NCBI RefSeq assembly: GCF_002754195.1 | Contig: NZ_PEEU01000001.1 | Coordinates: 4,340,001-4,404,000 of the forward strand | Direction: 5' to 3' | Length of the DNA stretch: 64,000 bases | From: Flavobacterium sp. 9 | GTDB taxonomy: Bacteria > Bacteroidota > Bacteroidia > Flavobacteriales > Flavobacteriaceae | In this document: piece by piece, positions 55,237 through 64,000 of the stretch | Layout of the letters: each line of letters begins with the position of its first letter | Numbering within the stretch: position 1 is the stretch's first letter | Made by a program: the position numbers and the translations under genes | Notes under the pieces: generated by a model | The model's database searches: none | Seen by the model: the letters and a program-made list of their open reading frames with translations, nothing else | Told to the model about the DNA's origin: nothing

Positions 55237-57213
55237 CTAAAATAGATTTTCATCTACGATATTAGGCAGCGTTACTTTTAACAATGGCTGAACTTCCATC
55301 GCTCTTTTTATAGCAAAAATTGCTTCGTCATTTCTAGCCCAGCTTCTTCTTGAAATTCCGTTGTTAACATCCCAAAAAAGCATTGATGCTAAACGTTTTG
55401 AAGCCTCTTTAGAACCATCAAGAACCATACCAAATCCACCATTTATAACCTCTCCCCAGCCAACTCCGCCGCCGTTATGAATCGATACCCAGGTTGCACC
55501 TCTAAAGCTGTCTCCAATCACGTTTTGAATCGCCATATCTGCCGTAAAACGGGAACCGTCATAGATGTTAGAAGTCTCTCTGTAAGGAGAATCCGTTCCG
55601 GAAACGTCATGATGATCGCGACCTAAAACAACAGTTCCAATTTCGCCTTTTGCAATCGCCTGGTTAAAAGCTTCAGCAATTTTAATTCTACCTTCGGCAT
55701 CAGCGTATAAAATACGTGCTTGAGAACCTACAACTAATTTATTTTCCTGTGCGCCTTTGATCCATTTAATGTTATCCTGCATTTGTTGCTGAATTTCATT
55801 TGGAGAAGTTTTCGCTAATTCTTCTAAAACCTGACTTGCAATAGTATCGGTTTTTTGTAAATCTTCTGGTTTTCCTGAAGTACAAACCCATCTAAAAGGA
55901 CCAAAACCGTAATCAAAACACATTGGTCCCATAATATCCTGAACGTAACTTGGATATTTGAAATCGATATTATTTTCTGCCATTACATCAGCGCCAGCAC
56001 GTGAAGCTTCTAGTAAAAAGGCATTTCCGTAATCAAAAAAGTAAGTTCCTTTTGCAGTATGTTTGTTTATTGCTTTCGCTTGACGACGCAAAGATTCCTG
56101 CACTTTCTCTTTGAATAATTCAGGATTGTTTGCCATCATTTCGTTTGCTTCTTCAAAAGAAATTCCAACTGGATAATAACCTCCCGCCCAAGGATTATGA
56201 AGCGAAGTTTGGTCAGAACCCAAATCAATTTTGATGTTTTCTTTGTCGAAACATTCCCAAACATCAACTACATTTCCTAAATAAGCAATTGAAACCACTT
56301 CTTTATTGGCTTTCGCCAAAGCGACTCTTTTTACCAATTCTTCTGTCGAAGTTACGATTTCATTAATCCATCCTTGTTCGTGACGAATCTTTGTAATTTT
56401 AGGATTTACTTCGGCGCAGACCGTAATACAACCTGCAATATTTCCGGCTTTTGGTTGAGCACCGGACATTCCGCCAAGTCCTGATGTTACAAATAGATTT
56501 CCTTCAGGATTTAGTTTTATTTTTCTAAAACCATTCAAAACCGTAATCGTAGTTCCGTGTACAATTCCTTGTGGACCAATATACATATAACTTCCAGCTG
56601 TCATTTGTCCGTATTGTGAAACTCCCAAAGCATTCATTTTTTCCCAATCGTCCGGTTTAGAATAGTTTGGAATCACCATTCCGTTTGTAACCACAACTCT
56701 CGGCGCTTCTGAATGTGAAGGAAATAATCCCATCGGATGTCCTGAATACATCGTTAAAGTTTGCTCATCTGTCATTTCAGACAAATATTGCATCGTTAAT
56801 AAATATTGTGCCCAGTTTTGGAAAACTGCTCCATTACCACCATAAGTAATTAATTCGTGGGGATGTTGCGCCACAGCATAATCCAGATTGTTTTGGATCA
56901 TATGCATAATTGCTTTTGCCTGCAATGATTTTCCAGGATATTCGTCAATTGGTCTAGCGTACATTCTGTAATCAGGACGCAGACGATACATATATATACG
57001 TCCGTATTTTTCTAATTCTTCAGAGAATTCGACAATTAATTCAGCGTGATGTTTAGCTTCAAAATAACGTAATGCATTTTTAAGAGCCAGCTTTTTTTCT
57101 TCTACCGAAAGGATTTCTTTTCTTTTTGGCGCGTGATTAATTGCTAAATCGTACTCTTTTTTTGGAGGTAATATACTTGGTATTCCTTGTTTTATTTCTT
57201 CTTGAAAAGTCAT
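55237..57213 (-). CDS. hutU: Urocanate hydratase
   Basis: A 658-residue urocanase, which converts urocanate to imidazolonepropionate in histidine degradation using NAD+. Family motifs include YMYIGPQGIVHGTT, SGLGGMSGAQPKAG (NAD loop), GSDQTSLHNPWAGGYYPVG, GFGPFRWVCTSGKPEDL and NGGGVGWGEVINGG. It is about 100 residues longer than the E. coli-type enzyme because of N-terminal and internal additions, usual for Bacteroidota. Other hut genes are not in the window. Confidence 0.96.
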   Translation of the reverse strand: MTFQEEIKQGIPSILPPKKEYDLAINHAPKRKEILSVEEKKLALKNALRYFEAKHHAELIVEFSEELEKYGRIYMYRLRPDYRMYARPIDEYPGKSLQAKAIMHMIQNNLDYAVAQHPHELITYGGNGAVFQNWAQYLLTMQYLSEMTDEQTLTMYSGHPMGLFPSHSEAPRVVVTNGMVIPNYSKPDDWEKMNALGVSQYGQMTAGSYMYIGPQGIVHGTTITVLNGFRKIKLNPEGNLFVTSGLGGMSGAQPKAGNIAGCITVCAEVNPKITKIRHEQGWINEIVTSTEELVKRVALAKANKEVVSIAYLGNVVDVWECFDKENIKIDLGSDQTSLHNPWAGGYYPVGISFEEANEMMANNPELFKEKVQESLRRQAKAINKHTAKGTYFFDYGNAFLLEASRAGADVMAENNIDFKYPSYVQDIMGPMCFDYGFGPFRWVCTSGKPEDLQKTDTIASQVLEELAKTSPNEIQQQMQDNIKWIKGAQENKLVVGSQARILYADAEGRIKIAEAFNQAIAKGEIGTVVLGRDHHDVSGTDSPYRETSNIYDGSRFTADMAIQNVIGDSFRGATWVSIHNGGGVGWGEVINGGFGMVLDGSKEASKRLASMLFWDVNNGISRRSWARNDEAIFAIKRAMEVQPLLKVTLPNIVDENLF

Positions 57214-57302
57214 TTTTTCTTTAAGGTACTGAGTTGCTAAGATTCTAAGACGCTAAGGTATTTTAGTTAGATTAACAACAGATTAATTTTTTGTTTTTTA
57301 AA

Positions 57303-57454
57303 TTATTTCGCCCTGCTGGGGCTGAAATTCTGATCGCTAAATTCTTTTTCTATAAATATTGCAATCCTAACGGATTTATTCTCAGCCTTGGAAAGGCGCC
57401 ATATTTATAGAAAACAATACGATCAGCTGGTAAAAGCTCCAGAGGAGCGAAATA
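57303..57454. repeat. Nested fold-back element of about 150 bp
   Basis: Three nested pairings: outer TTATTTCGCCCTGCTGGGGCT with AGCTCCAGAGGAGCGAAATAA (imperfect, ends 57303 and 57454), middle CTGATCG (57330-57336) with CGATCAG (57420-57426), and inner TTTTCTATAAATAT (57346-57359) with ATATTTATAGAAAA (57401-57414), both perfect. It fills most of the 57214-57658 gap, together with CTTAG-ladder sequence near 57225 and an ATTATC repeat at 57482-57517. No gene is seen. Confidence 0.85.
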
Positions 57455-57658
57455 ACGATGAATGTAAATTCAATTTGAAATAATTATCTCATTATCAAAT
57501 TGGCACATTTTCTAATTAAAAAAAGCTAGGGATAACGAATATCCGACCTGTGATAGGATTTGTGGATCGTAATCCTAAATTTTCGCAAGAGAATATCCAT
57601 ATAAATATTTTAGATTGGTGATTTTTTTATAAGTCTTTGTTTGTGATAACCTTTTTTA

Positions 57659-58282
57659 TTAATAGCTCAAACTTAACCAACTTTTGTTAGGTTCGTATTT
57701 GTCAACAAAGTTTTCTTTAAACATTTTTATTCTTTGTTCTACGTCATCCTGAGTGTCTGAATCCCAGTAGAAATCTACACATTTGAAAGCATGTTCAAAA
57801 TCTTCTTTTTTTGTAAAATTGTGTATATCATCAGAACTAAATCTTGTCCAAAAAAGATTATTCATGCCTTTTCGCTGTTCTCCAATTTCCTCAAAATAGA
57901 AGCCAGTTTGTTTTTTCATTCTAAAAATATAAAAACCTGTCCATTCAGATGTTTCCCAGCTATGAAGTAAATTACCGCTTAATTGATTCTTAGAAATAAA
58001 ATTTTGTAGACTTTTTTCAATGTTTTCTTTATCTTTTTCAAATAGAAAATGTTTGACGTGACTTAAAAATTTCTTTATTTCTTCTATTTCGTTTTCTTTT
58101 TTTGGAAAAATAATAGTTTCCAAAATTTCTGGTGCATCAATATTCTGAATGCAATTATGAAAATAGTCAAGACCGACATCAAATCCTTCAAATTCACTTT
58201 CTAATATATAATTTGTATGAGAAGGCGTTAATTTTTCAGGTTTTTTTAAAGTCGATTTGCGGTGTGTTATGTCTAGCCCCAT
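57659..58282 (-). CDS. Hypothetical protein, unrecognised family
   Basis: A 207-residue soluble protein starting MGLDITHRKSTLKKPEKLTP. It is rich in Phe, Trp, Glu and Lys (LLHSWETSEWTGFYIFRMKK, WTRFSSDDIHNFTKKEDFEHAF, VDFYWDSDTQDDVEQRIKMF), with no signal peptide or membrane helix. The composition recalls standalone immunity-type or Smi1-like proteins, but no specific motif supports that. It sits between two ATTATC-type repeats, which suggests a mobile or recently acquired gene. Confidence 0.65.
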   Translation of the reverse strand: MGLDITHRKSTLKKPEKLTPSHTNYILESEFEGFDVGLDYFHNCIQNIDAPEILETIIFPKKENEIEEIKKFLSHVKHFLFEKDKENIEKSLQNFISKNQLSGNLLHSWETSEWTGFYIFRMKKQTGFYFEEIGEQRKGMNNLFWTRFSSDDIHNFTKKEDFEHAFKCVDFYWDSDTQDDVEQRIKMFKENFVDKYEPNKSWLSLSY

Positions 58283-58288
58283 GTTTTA

Positions 58289-58324
58289 AATTATCTCATT
58301 TTCAAATTGACACATTTTCTAATT
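58289..58324. repeat. Dispersed ATTATC..CAAATTGACACATT repeat
   Basis: The third copy, overlapping the last bases of the DUF5522 gene. See 29951 and 57482. Confidence 0.6.
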
Positions 58325-58504
58325 CGTTTTCTTCCTTATTTCGCCAGTTCGTTTATCAAATCCGTACGGACAATGACGGCAACCACTTTTGCAGCAATAA
58401 CCGCGTTTGAGATGGTGTTTTTCAGTAAAGCATTTATAACCTTCGGGCGTATAGTAAAAATCTTCGCCTTCGATTAGTTTATTTTCATTACTTTGCTCTT
58501 TCAT
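58319..58504 (-). CDS. DUF5522 family small protein
   Basis: A 61-residue protein with EDFYYTPEGYKCFTEKHHLKRGYCCKSGCRHCPYGF, matching the short cysteine-rich DUF5522 pattern (HLKRGxCCxSGCRHCPYG). Cysteines at YCCKSGCRHC and the upstream KCF could bind a metal or Fe-S cluster. Function is unknown. Its end overlaps a repeat. Confidence 0.88.
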   Translation of the reverse strand: MKEQSNENKLIEGEDFYYTPEGYKCFTEKHHLKRGYCCKSGCRHCPYGFDKRTGEIRKKTN

Positions 58505-58616
58505 AAATCTGCTTTGGATGCTTGTTCTTATTTATTAAAATCAAAATTAGTAAGATGATTATGATTTTAGTGAAATCGAACAATTTTTATCTACAAATTT
58601 ATAAATTTTACAGCTA

Positions 58617-58958
58617 ATGTTTCTGATTGTTGCTAAATATTTAATTCCGAAAGGATATCGAGGAATGGCTGTGTTACCGTTTGTGTTTTTAAAATACAAT
58701 CAGGACAAAGAAAATTTTGTTTTCGTCAATCACGAAAAAATCCATCTCAGACAACAATTAGAATTGCTAATTCTTCCTTTTTATATCTTTTATGTTTTAG
58801 AATATATAATAAGGTTGATTCAATATAAAAACAAAGATCTGGCGTACCGAAATATAAGTTTTGAAAGAGAAGCTTATACTAATGAAAATGATTTTGATTA
58901 TTTGAAAAACCGATCCTTTTTCGGGTTTTTGAATTACATAACTTTAAAAGAAAAATAA
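58617..58958 (+). CDS. Membrane-associated mini-protein with HExxH motif
   Basis: A 113-residue protein. After MFLIVAKYLIPKGYRGMAVL comes VNHEKIHLRQQLELLILPFY with a zinc-type HExxH (HEKIH), a hydrophobic helix (LLILPFYIFYVLEYIIRL), and ISFEREAYTNENDFDYL, in which a Glu stands where gluzincins have their third ligand. A short conserved protein of this build is familiar from Bacteroidota genomes but has no assigned function. It is 3 nt upstream of the PLP-enzyme gene and probably cotranscribed. Confidence 0.75.
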   Translation: MFLIVAKYLIPKGYRGMAVLPFVFLKYNQDKENFVFVNHEKIHLRQQLELLILPFYIFYVLEYIIRLIQYKNKDLAYRNISFEREAYTNENDFDYLKNRSFFGFLNYITLKEK

Positions 58959-58961
58959 ATT

Positions 58962-59858
58962 TTGAACCAGGAAATTCAAACTACTTTCCAGAACGATATT
59001 TCTCTGACCATTAAACGGGAAGATTTGATTCATCCTTTTGTTTCAGGGAATAAATTCAGAAAACTCAAATATAATTTACTTCAGGCTAAAGCCGAAAATA
59101 AAACTACTTTATTGACTTTTGGCGGAGCTTTTTCGAATCATATTGCAGCGGTTGCATATGCAGGAAAAGAGCAGGGTTTTAAAACAATAGGAATTATTCG
59201 CGGAGAAGAAATTCTTGATAAAATAGAAGATAATCCAACCTTGAAATTTGCTCAGGAAAACGGAATGCAATTTGAGTTTGTAACTCGCGAAGATTACAGA
59301 CATAAAAGTGAAGCTTCGTTTATAGAAAAATTAAAAGAGAAGTTTGGAGATTTTTATTTAGTGCCTGAAGGCGGAACAAATGAGTTGGCGGTAAAAGGCT
59401 GCGAGGAAATTTTAACTGAGGAAGATGCTGTTTTTGATTACGTTTGCTGCGCTGTTGGAACTGGCGGAACCATATCAGGATTGATCAATAGCGCGTTGTC
59501 ACATCAGAAAGTTTTAGGGTTTCCGGCGTTAAAAGGTGACTTTTTAACAGATGAAATTCGTATTTTTGCAAAAAAAGATAACTGGAATTTAATTTCTGAC
59601 TATCATTTTGGAGGTTATGGGAAGATAAATTTAGAATTAATTGAATTTATCAATGCTTTTTTTGAAGAAAATAAAGTGCCTTTAGATCCAATTTATACAG
59701 GAAAGATGGTTTTTGGCGTTATAGATTTAATACATAAAAACTATTTTCCTGCAGGTTCAAAAATTTTACTCATTCATACCGGTGGATTACAAGGAATTGA
59801 TGGAATGAATATGAAATTGAAGCAGAAAAAATTACCAATACTTATAAGCAATGGTTAA
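58962..59858 (+). CDS. ACC deaminase / D-cysteine desulfhydrase family PLP enzyme
   Basis: A 298-residue type II PLP enzyme. K31 in SGNKFRKLKYNLL binds PLP; TFGGAFSNHIAAVAYAG and CAVGTGGTISGLINSA form the cofactor pocket. The family splits into 1-aminocyclopropane-1-carboxylate deaminases and D-cysteine desulfhydrases, and I cannot tell which from the visible residues. The only start that does not lose the conserved N-terminus is TTG at 58962, 3 nt after the previous stop. Its last codons overlap the start of the lysozyme-like gene by 8 nt. Confidence 0.88.
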   Translation: MNQEIQTTFQNDISLTIKREDLIHPFVSGNKFRKLKYNLLQAKAENKTTLLTFGGAFSNHIAAVAYAGKEQGFKTIGIIRGEEILDKIEDNPTLKFAQENGMQFEFVTREDYRHKSEASFIEKLKEKFGDFYLVPEGGTNELAVKGCEEILTEEDAVFDYVCCAVGTGGTISGLINSALSHQKVLGFPALKGDFLTDEIRIFAKKDNWNLISDYHFGGYGKINLELIEFINAFFEENKVPLDPIYTGKMVFGVIDLIHKNYFPAGSKILLIHTGGLQGIDGMNMKLKQKKLPILISNG

Positions 59859-60741
59859 AAAAATAATAACATTCTTAATTCTGGCTACTTTAGTAAGTTG
59901 TTCGTCGAGTAAACCTACTATTGCAACGACTAAAAAAGCGGCTGCGGTTCAGAGGCCAAGAGTGGCAACTACCAAAAAACAAGCTCCAGTAAAGCCAATA
60001 GGCAAAAATTATCCTTCTACAAATAATACAACTGAGGTTATTCAATCTACTTCTAAAACAGTTGTTACCAGCGATTTAATCAATAATTATATTTTGCAAT
60101 TTAAAGATATTGCAATGGGAAATATGCAGAAATACGGTATTCCTGCAAGTATTATTTTGGCGCAGGGAATTCTGGAATCTGGTGCAGGAAAAGGAGATTT
60201 AGCTTTAGATGCAAACAATCACTTCGGAATAAAATGTCATAATGATTGGTTGGGCGAGAGCGTTCGTCACGATGATGATTCGGCTCAGGAATGTTTTAGA
60301 AAATATACTGAAGCGTCAGAATCCTATAGAGATCACGCCTTATTTTTGGTTGGAAAAAAAAGATACGCAAGCTTATTTACCTATGAAAAAGACGATTATA
60401 AAGCTTGGGCAAAAGGATTAAGAGCTTGTGGTTATGCTACAGATCCTAATTATCCGGACAAATTAATTAGTTATATTGAAAGGTATAATCTGCATCAATA
60501 TGATTGTCAGGTAACGGGAAGAAATTATAAGCCATTTGAGAAATCAACTCCGCCGGCAAAAAGTCCTTCAAATTCAAATTCGAATGTAAATCCTAACGAT
60601 CCTAATTTATATGAAGTTCAAAAAGGAGATACTTTATATTCGATTTCCAAGAAATTCAACGTCTTGGTTGATGACTTAAAACAGAAAAATAATCTTTCGG
60701 ATAATGCGCTTTCTATTGGACAGAAACTTAAAGTGAAGTAA
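59851..60741 (+). CDS. GH73 glucosaminidase lipoprotein with LysM
   Basis: A 296-residue lipoprotein (MVKKIITFLILATLVSCSSS, Cys17). A low-complexity Lys/Thr/Pro linker (about 22-70) leads to a GH73 N-acetylglucosaminidase domain (about 78-230) with E109 in ILAQGILESGAGKGDLA as catalytic acid and NHFGIKCHNDW. A LysM repeat (about 250-296, YEVQKGDTLYSISKKFNV) ends the protein and should bind peptidoglycan. It cuts cell-wall glycan, probably in remodelling or division. It overlaps the PLP-enzyme gene by 8 nt and is followed 78 nt later by hemL. Confidence 0.93.
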   Translation: MVKKIITFLILATLVSCSSSKPTIATTKKAAAVQRPRVATTKKQAPVKPIGKNYPSTNNTTEVIQSTSKTVVTSDLINNYILQFKDIAMGNMQKYGIPASIILAQGILESGAGKGDLALDANNHFGIKCHNDWLGESVRHDDDSAQECFRKYTEASESYRDHALFLVGKKRYASLFTYEKDDYKAWAKGLRACGYATDPNYPDKLISYIERYNLHQYDCQVTGRNYKPFEKSTPPAKSPSNSNSNVNPNDPNLYEVQKGDTLYSISKKFNVLVDDLKQKNNLSDNALSIGQKLKVK

Positions 60742-60819
60742 TTTTTTTTCTCCGTTTTCAGTGAAAGTTATCAGTCTTGAAATCAATCTAAAATCAGAAT
60801 TCAAAAATCTAAAATCATA

Positions 60820-62106
60820 ATGATATATAAAAGAAGTAGTCAGCTTTTTGCTGAAGCAGAAAAAGTAATTCCGGGAGGAGTAAATTCACCAGTAAGAGCC
60901 TTTAAAGCGGTTGGAGGAACTCCTATTTTTGTAAAAAGTGCCAAAGGTGCTTATTTGTATGACGAAGACGGAAATAAATTAATTGATTATATTAATTCTT
61001 GGGGACCAATGGTTTTGGGTCATGCGTATCAGCCAGTTGTTGATGCCGTGATTGAAAAAGCAAAATTGGGAACTTCATTTGGAATGCCAACAGAATTAGA
61101 AACTGAAATTGCTGCTTTGGCGGTTTCTATGGTTCCAAATATTGATAAAATACGTTTTGTAAATTCAGGTACAGAAGCTTGTATGAGTGCGATTCGTTTA
61201 GCTCGCGGATTTACAAAAAGAGATAAAATTATAAAATTCGCAGGTTGTTACCACGGACATTCTGATTCGTTTTTGATTCAGGCTGGAAGTGGAGCTGTAA
61301 CTTTTGGATCTCCAAATAGTCCGGGAGTTACAGAAGGAACTGCAAAAGATACTTTGTTGGCAAAATACAATGATTTAGAGAATGTAAAAACTTTAATTGA
61401 AGCTAACAAAAACGAAATCGCTGCTATAATTATCGAGCCAGTTGCAGGAAATATGGGATGTATTCCGCCTCAAAAAGGTTTCTTGCAAGGTTTAAGAGAT
61501 TTGTGTACTGCAAACGGAATTTTACTAATTTTTGATGAGGTAATGACAGGTTTCCGTTTGGCTCGCGGTGGAGTTCAGGAATTGTTTAATATCAACGCTG
61601 ATATTGTTACTTTCGGAAAAGTGATTGGTGGAGGTTTGCCGGTTGGAGCTTTTGCTGCACGTGCCGAAATCATGAATTATTTAGCACCACTGGGACCAGT
61701 TTATCAAGCAGGAACATTATCTGGAAATCCTCTTGCAATGGCGGCAGGATTAGCAATGTTGCAATCTCTTGATAATGATCGTGCAATTTTTGATCGTTTA
61801 GACGAAAAAACAGCTTATCTGGAAGCAGGAATTGATAGAGTTTTAAAAGCAAATAATGTTGTTTTTACAATCAATAGAGTAGGTTCGATGATTTCTGTTC
61901 ATTTTGATGCAAATCCGGTTGTTGATTTTCAAACAGCGGCAAAAGGAGATAATGAAACGTTCAAGAAATTCTTTCACGGTTTGTTAAACGAAGGAGTTTA
62001 TATTGCGCCATCGGCATATGAAACATGGTTTATTACGGATGCATTAACATATGAAGATTTAGATTTTACAATTAATGCAATTGATAAGGTTTCAAAGACA
62101 TTTTAA
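60820..62106 (+). CDS. hemL: Glutamate-1-semialdehyde 2,1-aminomutase
   Basis: A 428-residue PLP enzyme making 5-aminolevulinate in the C5 haem pathway. K267 in [15 protein letters not shown] is the PLP lysine; [17 protein letters not shown] and [11 protein letters not shown] are family blocks, and length agrees with E. coli HemL (426). Likely last gene of the operon starting at 58617. Terminator at 62136. Confidence 0.97.
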   Translation: MIYKRSSQLFAEAEKVIPGGVNSPVRAFKAVGGTPIFVKSAKGAYLYDEDGNKLIDYINSWGPMVLGHAYQPVVDAVIEKAKLGTSFGMPTELETEIAALAVSMVPNIDKIRFVNSGTEACMSAIRLARGFTKRDKIIKFAGCYHGHSDSFLIQAGSGAVTFGSPNSPGVTEGTAKDTLLAKYNDLENVKTLIEANKNEIAAIIIEPVAGNMGCIPPQKGFLQGLRDLCTANGILLIFDEVMTGFRLARGGVQELFNINADIVTFGKVIGGGLPVGAFAARAEIMNYLAPLGPVYQAGTLSGNPLAMAAGLAMLQSLDNDRAIFDRLDEKTAYLEAGIDRVLKANNVVFTINRVGSMISVHFDANPVVDFQTAAKGDNETFKKFFHGLLNEGVYIAPSAYETWFITDALTYEDLDFTINAIDKVSKTF

Positions 62107-62135
62107 ATCTTAAAACATATACTATTTTTCAATTT

Positions 62136-62172
62136 AAGGTTCAGTTTTTTCATAAAAGCTGAACCTTTTTTT
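62136..62172 (+). terminator. Terminator of hemL
   Basis: AAGGTTCAG (62136-62144) pairs with CTGAACCTT (62159-62167), extended by TTTT/AAAA inside, then a T-run. Confidence 0.88.
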
Positions 62173-62248
62173 ATGATTTTACTTTCGATTATACTTGTTA
62201 ATAATATGTTAAGAAGAAGGTTTACTTTCTTATAAGTAGAATAAAAAT

Positions 62249-62256
62249 TATTTTTG
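62249..62256 (+). promoter_or_regulatory. -7 promoter box of the metalloprotease gene
   Basis: TATTTTTG matches TAnnTTTG, 30 nt before the ATG at 62287. Confidence 0.4.
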
Positions 62257-62286
62257 CCATCAAATAACCACTAAACCTACCAATGA

Positions 62287-64000
62287 ATGAATAAATTTTT
62301 CATTTTTATTACAATGGCATTTTTTATGCTGTTTTCTAATAATCAATTTGCCCAATCAAACAAAAAGACATCCAAAAAAGACGAACCTGTAGTTGCACCG
62401 CCAGAAAAAAAATCAGAATCAACAATTAAAGAATACAGTAAAGTAATTACTAAAGACGCTGTTTCTGATGACGGACTTTTTAAAGTGCACAAGGTGGATA
62501 AAAAATACTACTTTGAAATCCCGAATAAGTATTTAAATAAAGATATGCTTTTGGTAAGCAGACTTTCAAAATTGCCTGCTAATTTAGGCGGAGGATATGT
62601 AAATGCTGGTTCTGAAACTAATGAACAATTGATTGTTTGGCAGCGTTTTCAAGATAAAATCCTTATCAAATCAAAATCATATAATGCGGTTGCAAATGAT
62701 ACTTTGCCCATTAGTATTTCGGTAAAATCAAATAATTATGAGCCTACATTATTTGCATTTGATATTGTAGCTTTCAGCAAAGATTCAGCAAATACGGTTA
62801 TCGATGTAACGAAATTTTACAGCACAGATGTTAAGGCAATCAGCGGAATATCAGCAGAAATGCGAGATACGTACAAAGTAAAAGGACTTGACGATTCACG
62901 TAGCTTTATCAATAAGATTAAAAGTTTTCCGATGAATATCGAAGTAATTCAGGATATGACTTATAATGCTTCGAAACCGTCAACGCTGGAAGAAACAGAA
63001 TCGATAAGTGTTCAAATGAATCAATCTATGATTTTGTTGCCGGAAGTACCAATGAAACCAAGATTGGCAGATTCGCGCGTGGGTTGGTTTACGGTAAGTC
63101 AATACGATTACGGAAGCAACGAATTAAAATCGGACCTTAAAACATATATCAGACGTTGGAGATTGGAACCAAAAGATCCTGAAGCTTATAATAGAGGAGA
63201 ATTGGTTGAGCCAATAAAACCAATCGTATATTATTTAGATCCTGCAACGCCTGAAAAGTTGAAAAAATACATAAAACAAGGAATAGAAGAGTGGCAAAAA
63301 CCGTTTGAAACTGCCGGTTTTAAAAATGCGATTATTGCTAAAGATGCTCCAACAAAAGAAGAAGATCCTGATTTTAGCCCTGAAGATATACGTTATTCAG
63401 TTATTCGTTATGTAGCAAGTACGACCCGAAATGCAGTTGGACCAAGTGTTTCAGATCCAAGAACAGGAGAAATTATCGAAAGCGATGTGATTTGGTATCA
63501 CAATCATTTGCGTTCTTACAGAAACAGATATTTGTTAGAAACCGGTGCAGCAAATCCGTCGGCGAGAACATTACAAACTAGTGACGAAGAAATGGGCGAA
63601 ATGATGCGAATGGTTATTGCGCACGAAGTTGGTCATGCTTTAGGTTTTCCGCATAATATGGGCGCAAGTTGTGCGTATGATGTTGAGAGTTACAGAAATG
63701 GCGATTTTACACAACAAAACGGAATCTCAGCAAGTATAATGGATTATGCCCGTTTTAATTATATTGCACAACCCGGAGATAAAAATATTCGTTTTATTCG
63801 TAAAATGGGAGCTTATGATCATTATGCCTTAAATTGGGGATACAGAGTGATTCCAAATGCAAAATCTCCTGAAGCTGAAGCGGTAACTTTAGACAAATGG
63901 ATTTTGGAGAAAGCAGGAAATCCAATCTATAAATTTGGGGATCAGGGCAGTTCTTTTGATCCAACTTCTCAAACAGAAGATATTGGGAATAATTCGATGA
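62287..64000 (+). CDS. Secreted zinc metalloprotease, DUF5117/DUF5118 type (3' end outside window)
   Basis: The frame is open from ATG 62287 to the window end (571 codons), so the 3' part is missing. The ATG at 62283 is not used because it meets a stop after three codons. A signal peptide (MNKFFIFITMAFFMLFSNNQFAQ) precedes a Lys/Ser/Pro-rich linker, a beta-rich region (LFKVHKVDKKYYFEIPNKYL, MLLVSRLSKLP), and a metzincin motif AHEVGHALGFPHNM (residues 445-458; H446, H450, H456 as zinc ligands with E447). This order matches the DUF5118-DUF5117-zinc-protease proteins of Bacteroidota. Function is probably extracellular or periplasmic protein breakdown. Confidence 0.9.
   Translation, partial: MNKFFIFITMAFFMLFSNNQFAQSNKKTSKKDEPVVAPPEKKSESTIKEYSKVITKDAVSDDGLFKVHKVDKKYYFEIPNKYLNKDMLLVSRLSKLPANLGGGYVNAGSETNEQLIVWQRFQDKILIKSKSYNAVANDTLPISISVKSNNYEPTLFAFDIVAFSKDSANTVIDVTKFYSTDVKAISGISAEMRDTYKVKGLDDSRSFINKIKSFPMNIEVIQDMTYNASKPSTLEETESISVQMNQSMILLPEVPMKPRLADSRVGWFTVSQYDYGSNELKSDLKTYIRRWRLEPKDPEAYNRGELVEPIKPIVYYLDPATPEKLKKYIKQGIEEWQKPFETAGFKNAIIAKDAPTKEEDPDFSPEDIRYSVIRYVASTTRNAVGPSVSDPRTGEIIESDVIWYHNHLRSYRNRYLLETGAANPSARTLQTSDEEMGEMMRMVIAHEVGHALGFPHNMGASCAYDVESYRNGDFTQQNGISASIMDYARFNYIAQPGDKNIRFIRKMGAYDHYALNWGYRVIPNAKSPEAEAVTLDKWILEKAGNPIYKFGDQGSSFDPTSQTEDIGNNSM

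Overview
The window is about 64 kb of an AT-rich Bacteroidota chromosome, almost certainly a Flavobacterium or close relative. The support is: type IX secretion (T9SS) C-terminal sorting domains, TonB-dependent receptors with carboxypeptidase-regulatory N-termini, Bacteroidota-only families (GSCFA, DUF6443, DUF4136, DUF4230, DUF5522), promoter boxes of the form TAnnTTTG rather than TATAAT, almost no Shine-Dalgarno sequences, and several dispersed fold-back repeat families of the kind common in flavobacteria. No rRNA operon, CRISPR array or prophage is visible.

Region 1 (1-9195) is a polymorphic-toxin locus. It holds the end of a T9SS beta-propeller protein, a 1152-residue secreted protein with an SpvB/TcB-like start, a 1173-residue DUF6443/RHS-core protein whose variable tip carries a JAB-type metallo-motif, and a small lipoprotein that is the natural immunity candidate. 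A strong terminator closes the unit.

Region 2 (9196-14017) is a decayed accessory island next to an initiator tRNA gene. It contains an orphan protein with a faint Ntn-hydrolase look, an IS1-type transposase remnant, a small membrane protein, a Ser/Thr kinase that stops before the end of its C-lobe, a complete IS3-family element with a -1 frameshift site, and the C-terminal stump of a large serine recombinase. The stump starts exactly at the IS edge, and its reading frame runs into the tRNA-fMet gene.

Region 3 (14018-34840) is mostly core: era, der, a cysteine-rich protein of unknown function, two TonB-type outer-membrane proteins, and a long minus-strand run (M23 peptidase, MerR, LemA, two TPM-domain proteins, TPR protein, Rrf2 regulator, TonB receptor). 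alaS and an ABC exporter follow.

Region 4 (34841-64000) holds two tandem paralogous lipoproteins, a GSCFA protein, the tamB-tamL envelope pair, phenylalanine hydroxylase, a group III truncated haemoglobin, a secreted GH30-Big2-ricin-T9SS glycoside hydrolase, ilvA, hutU, and an operon-like run (HExxH mini-protein, PLP deaminase family protein, GH73-LysM lipoprotein, hemL). The window ends inside a large zinc metalloprotease.

The intergenic spaces are unusually rich in repeats: fold-back elements with arms of 14-29 bp, a 106-bp tandem duplication, CTTAG-ladder repeats, six copies of a 14-bp palindrome, and two copies of a structured repeat whose hairpin shows a compensatory base change. The most interesting biology is the split Tc/RHS-like toxin locus with its JAB tip, followed by the wrecked island at tRNA-fMet and the structured repeats.
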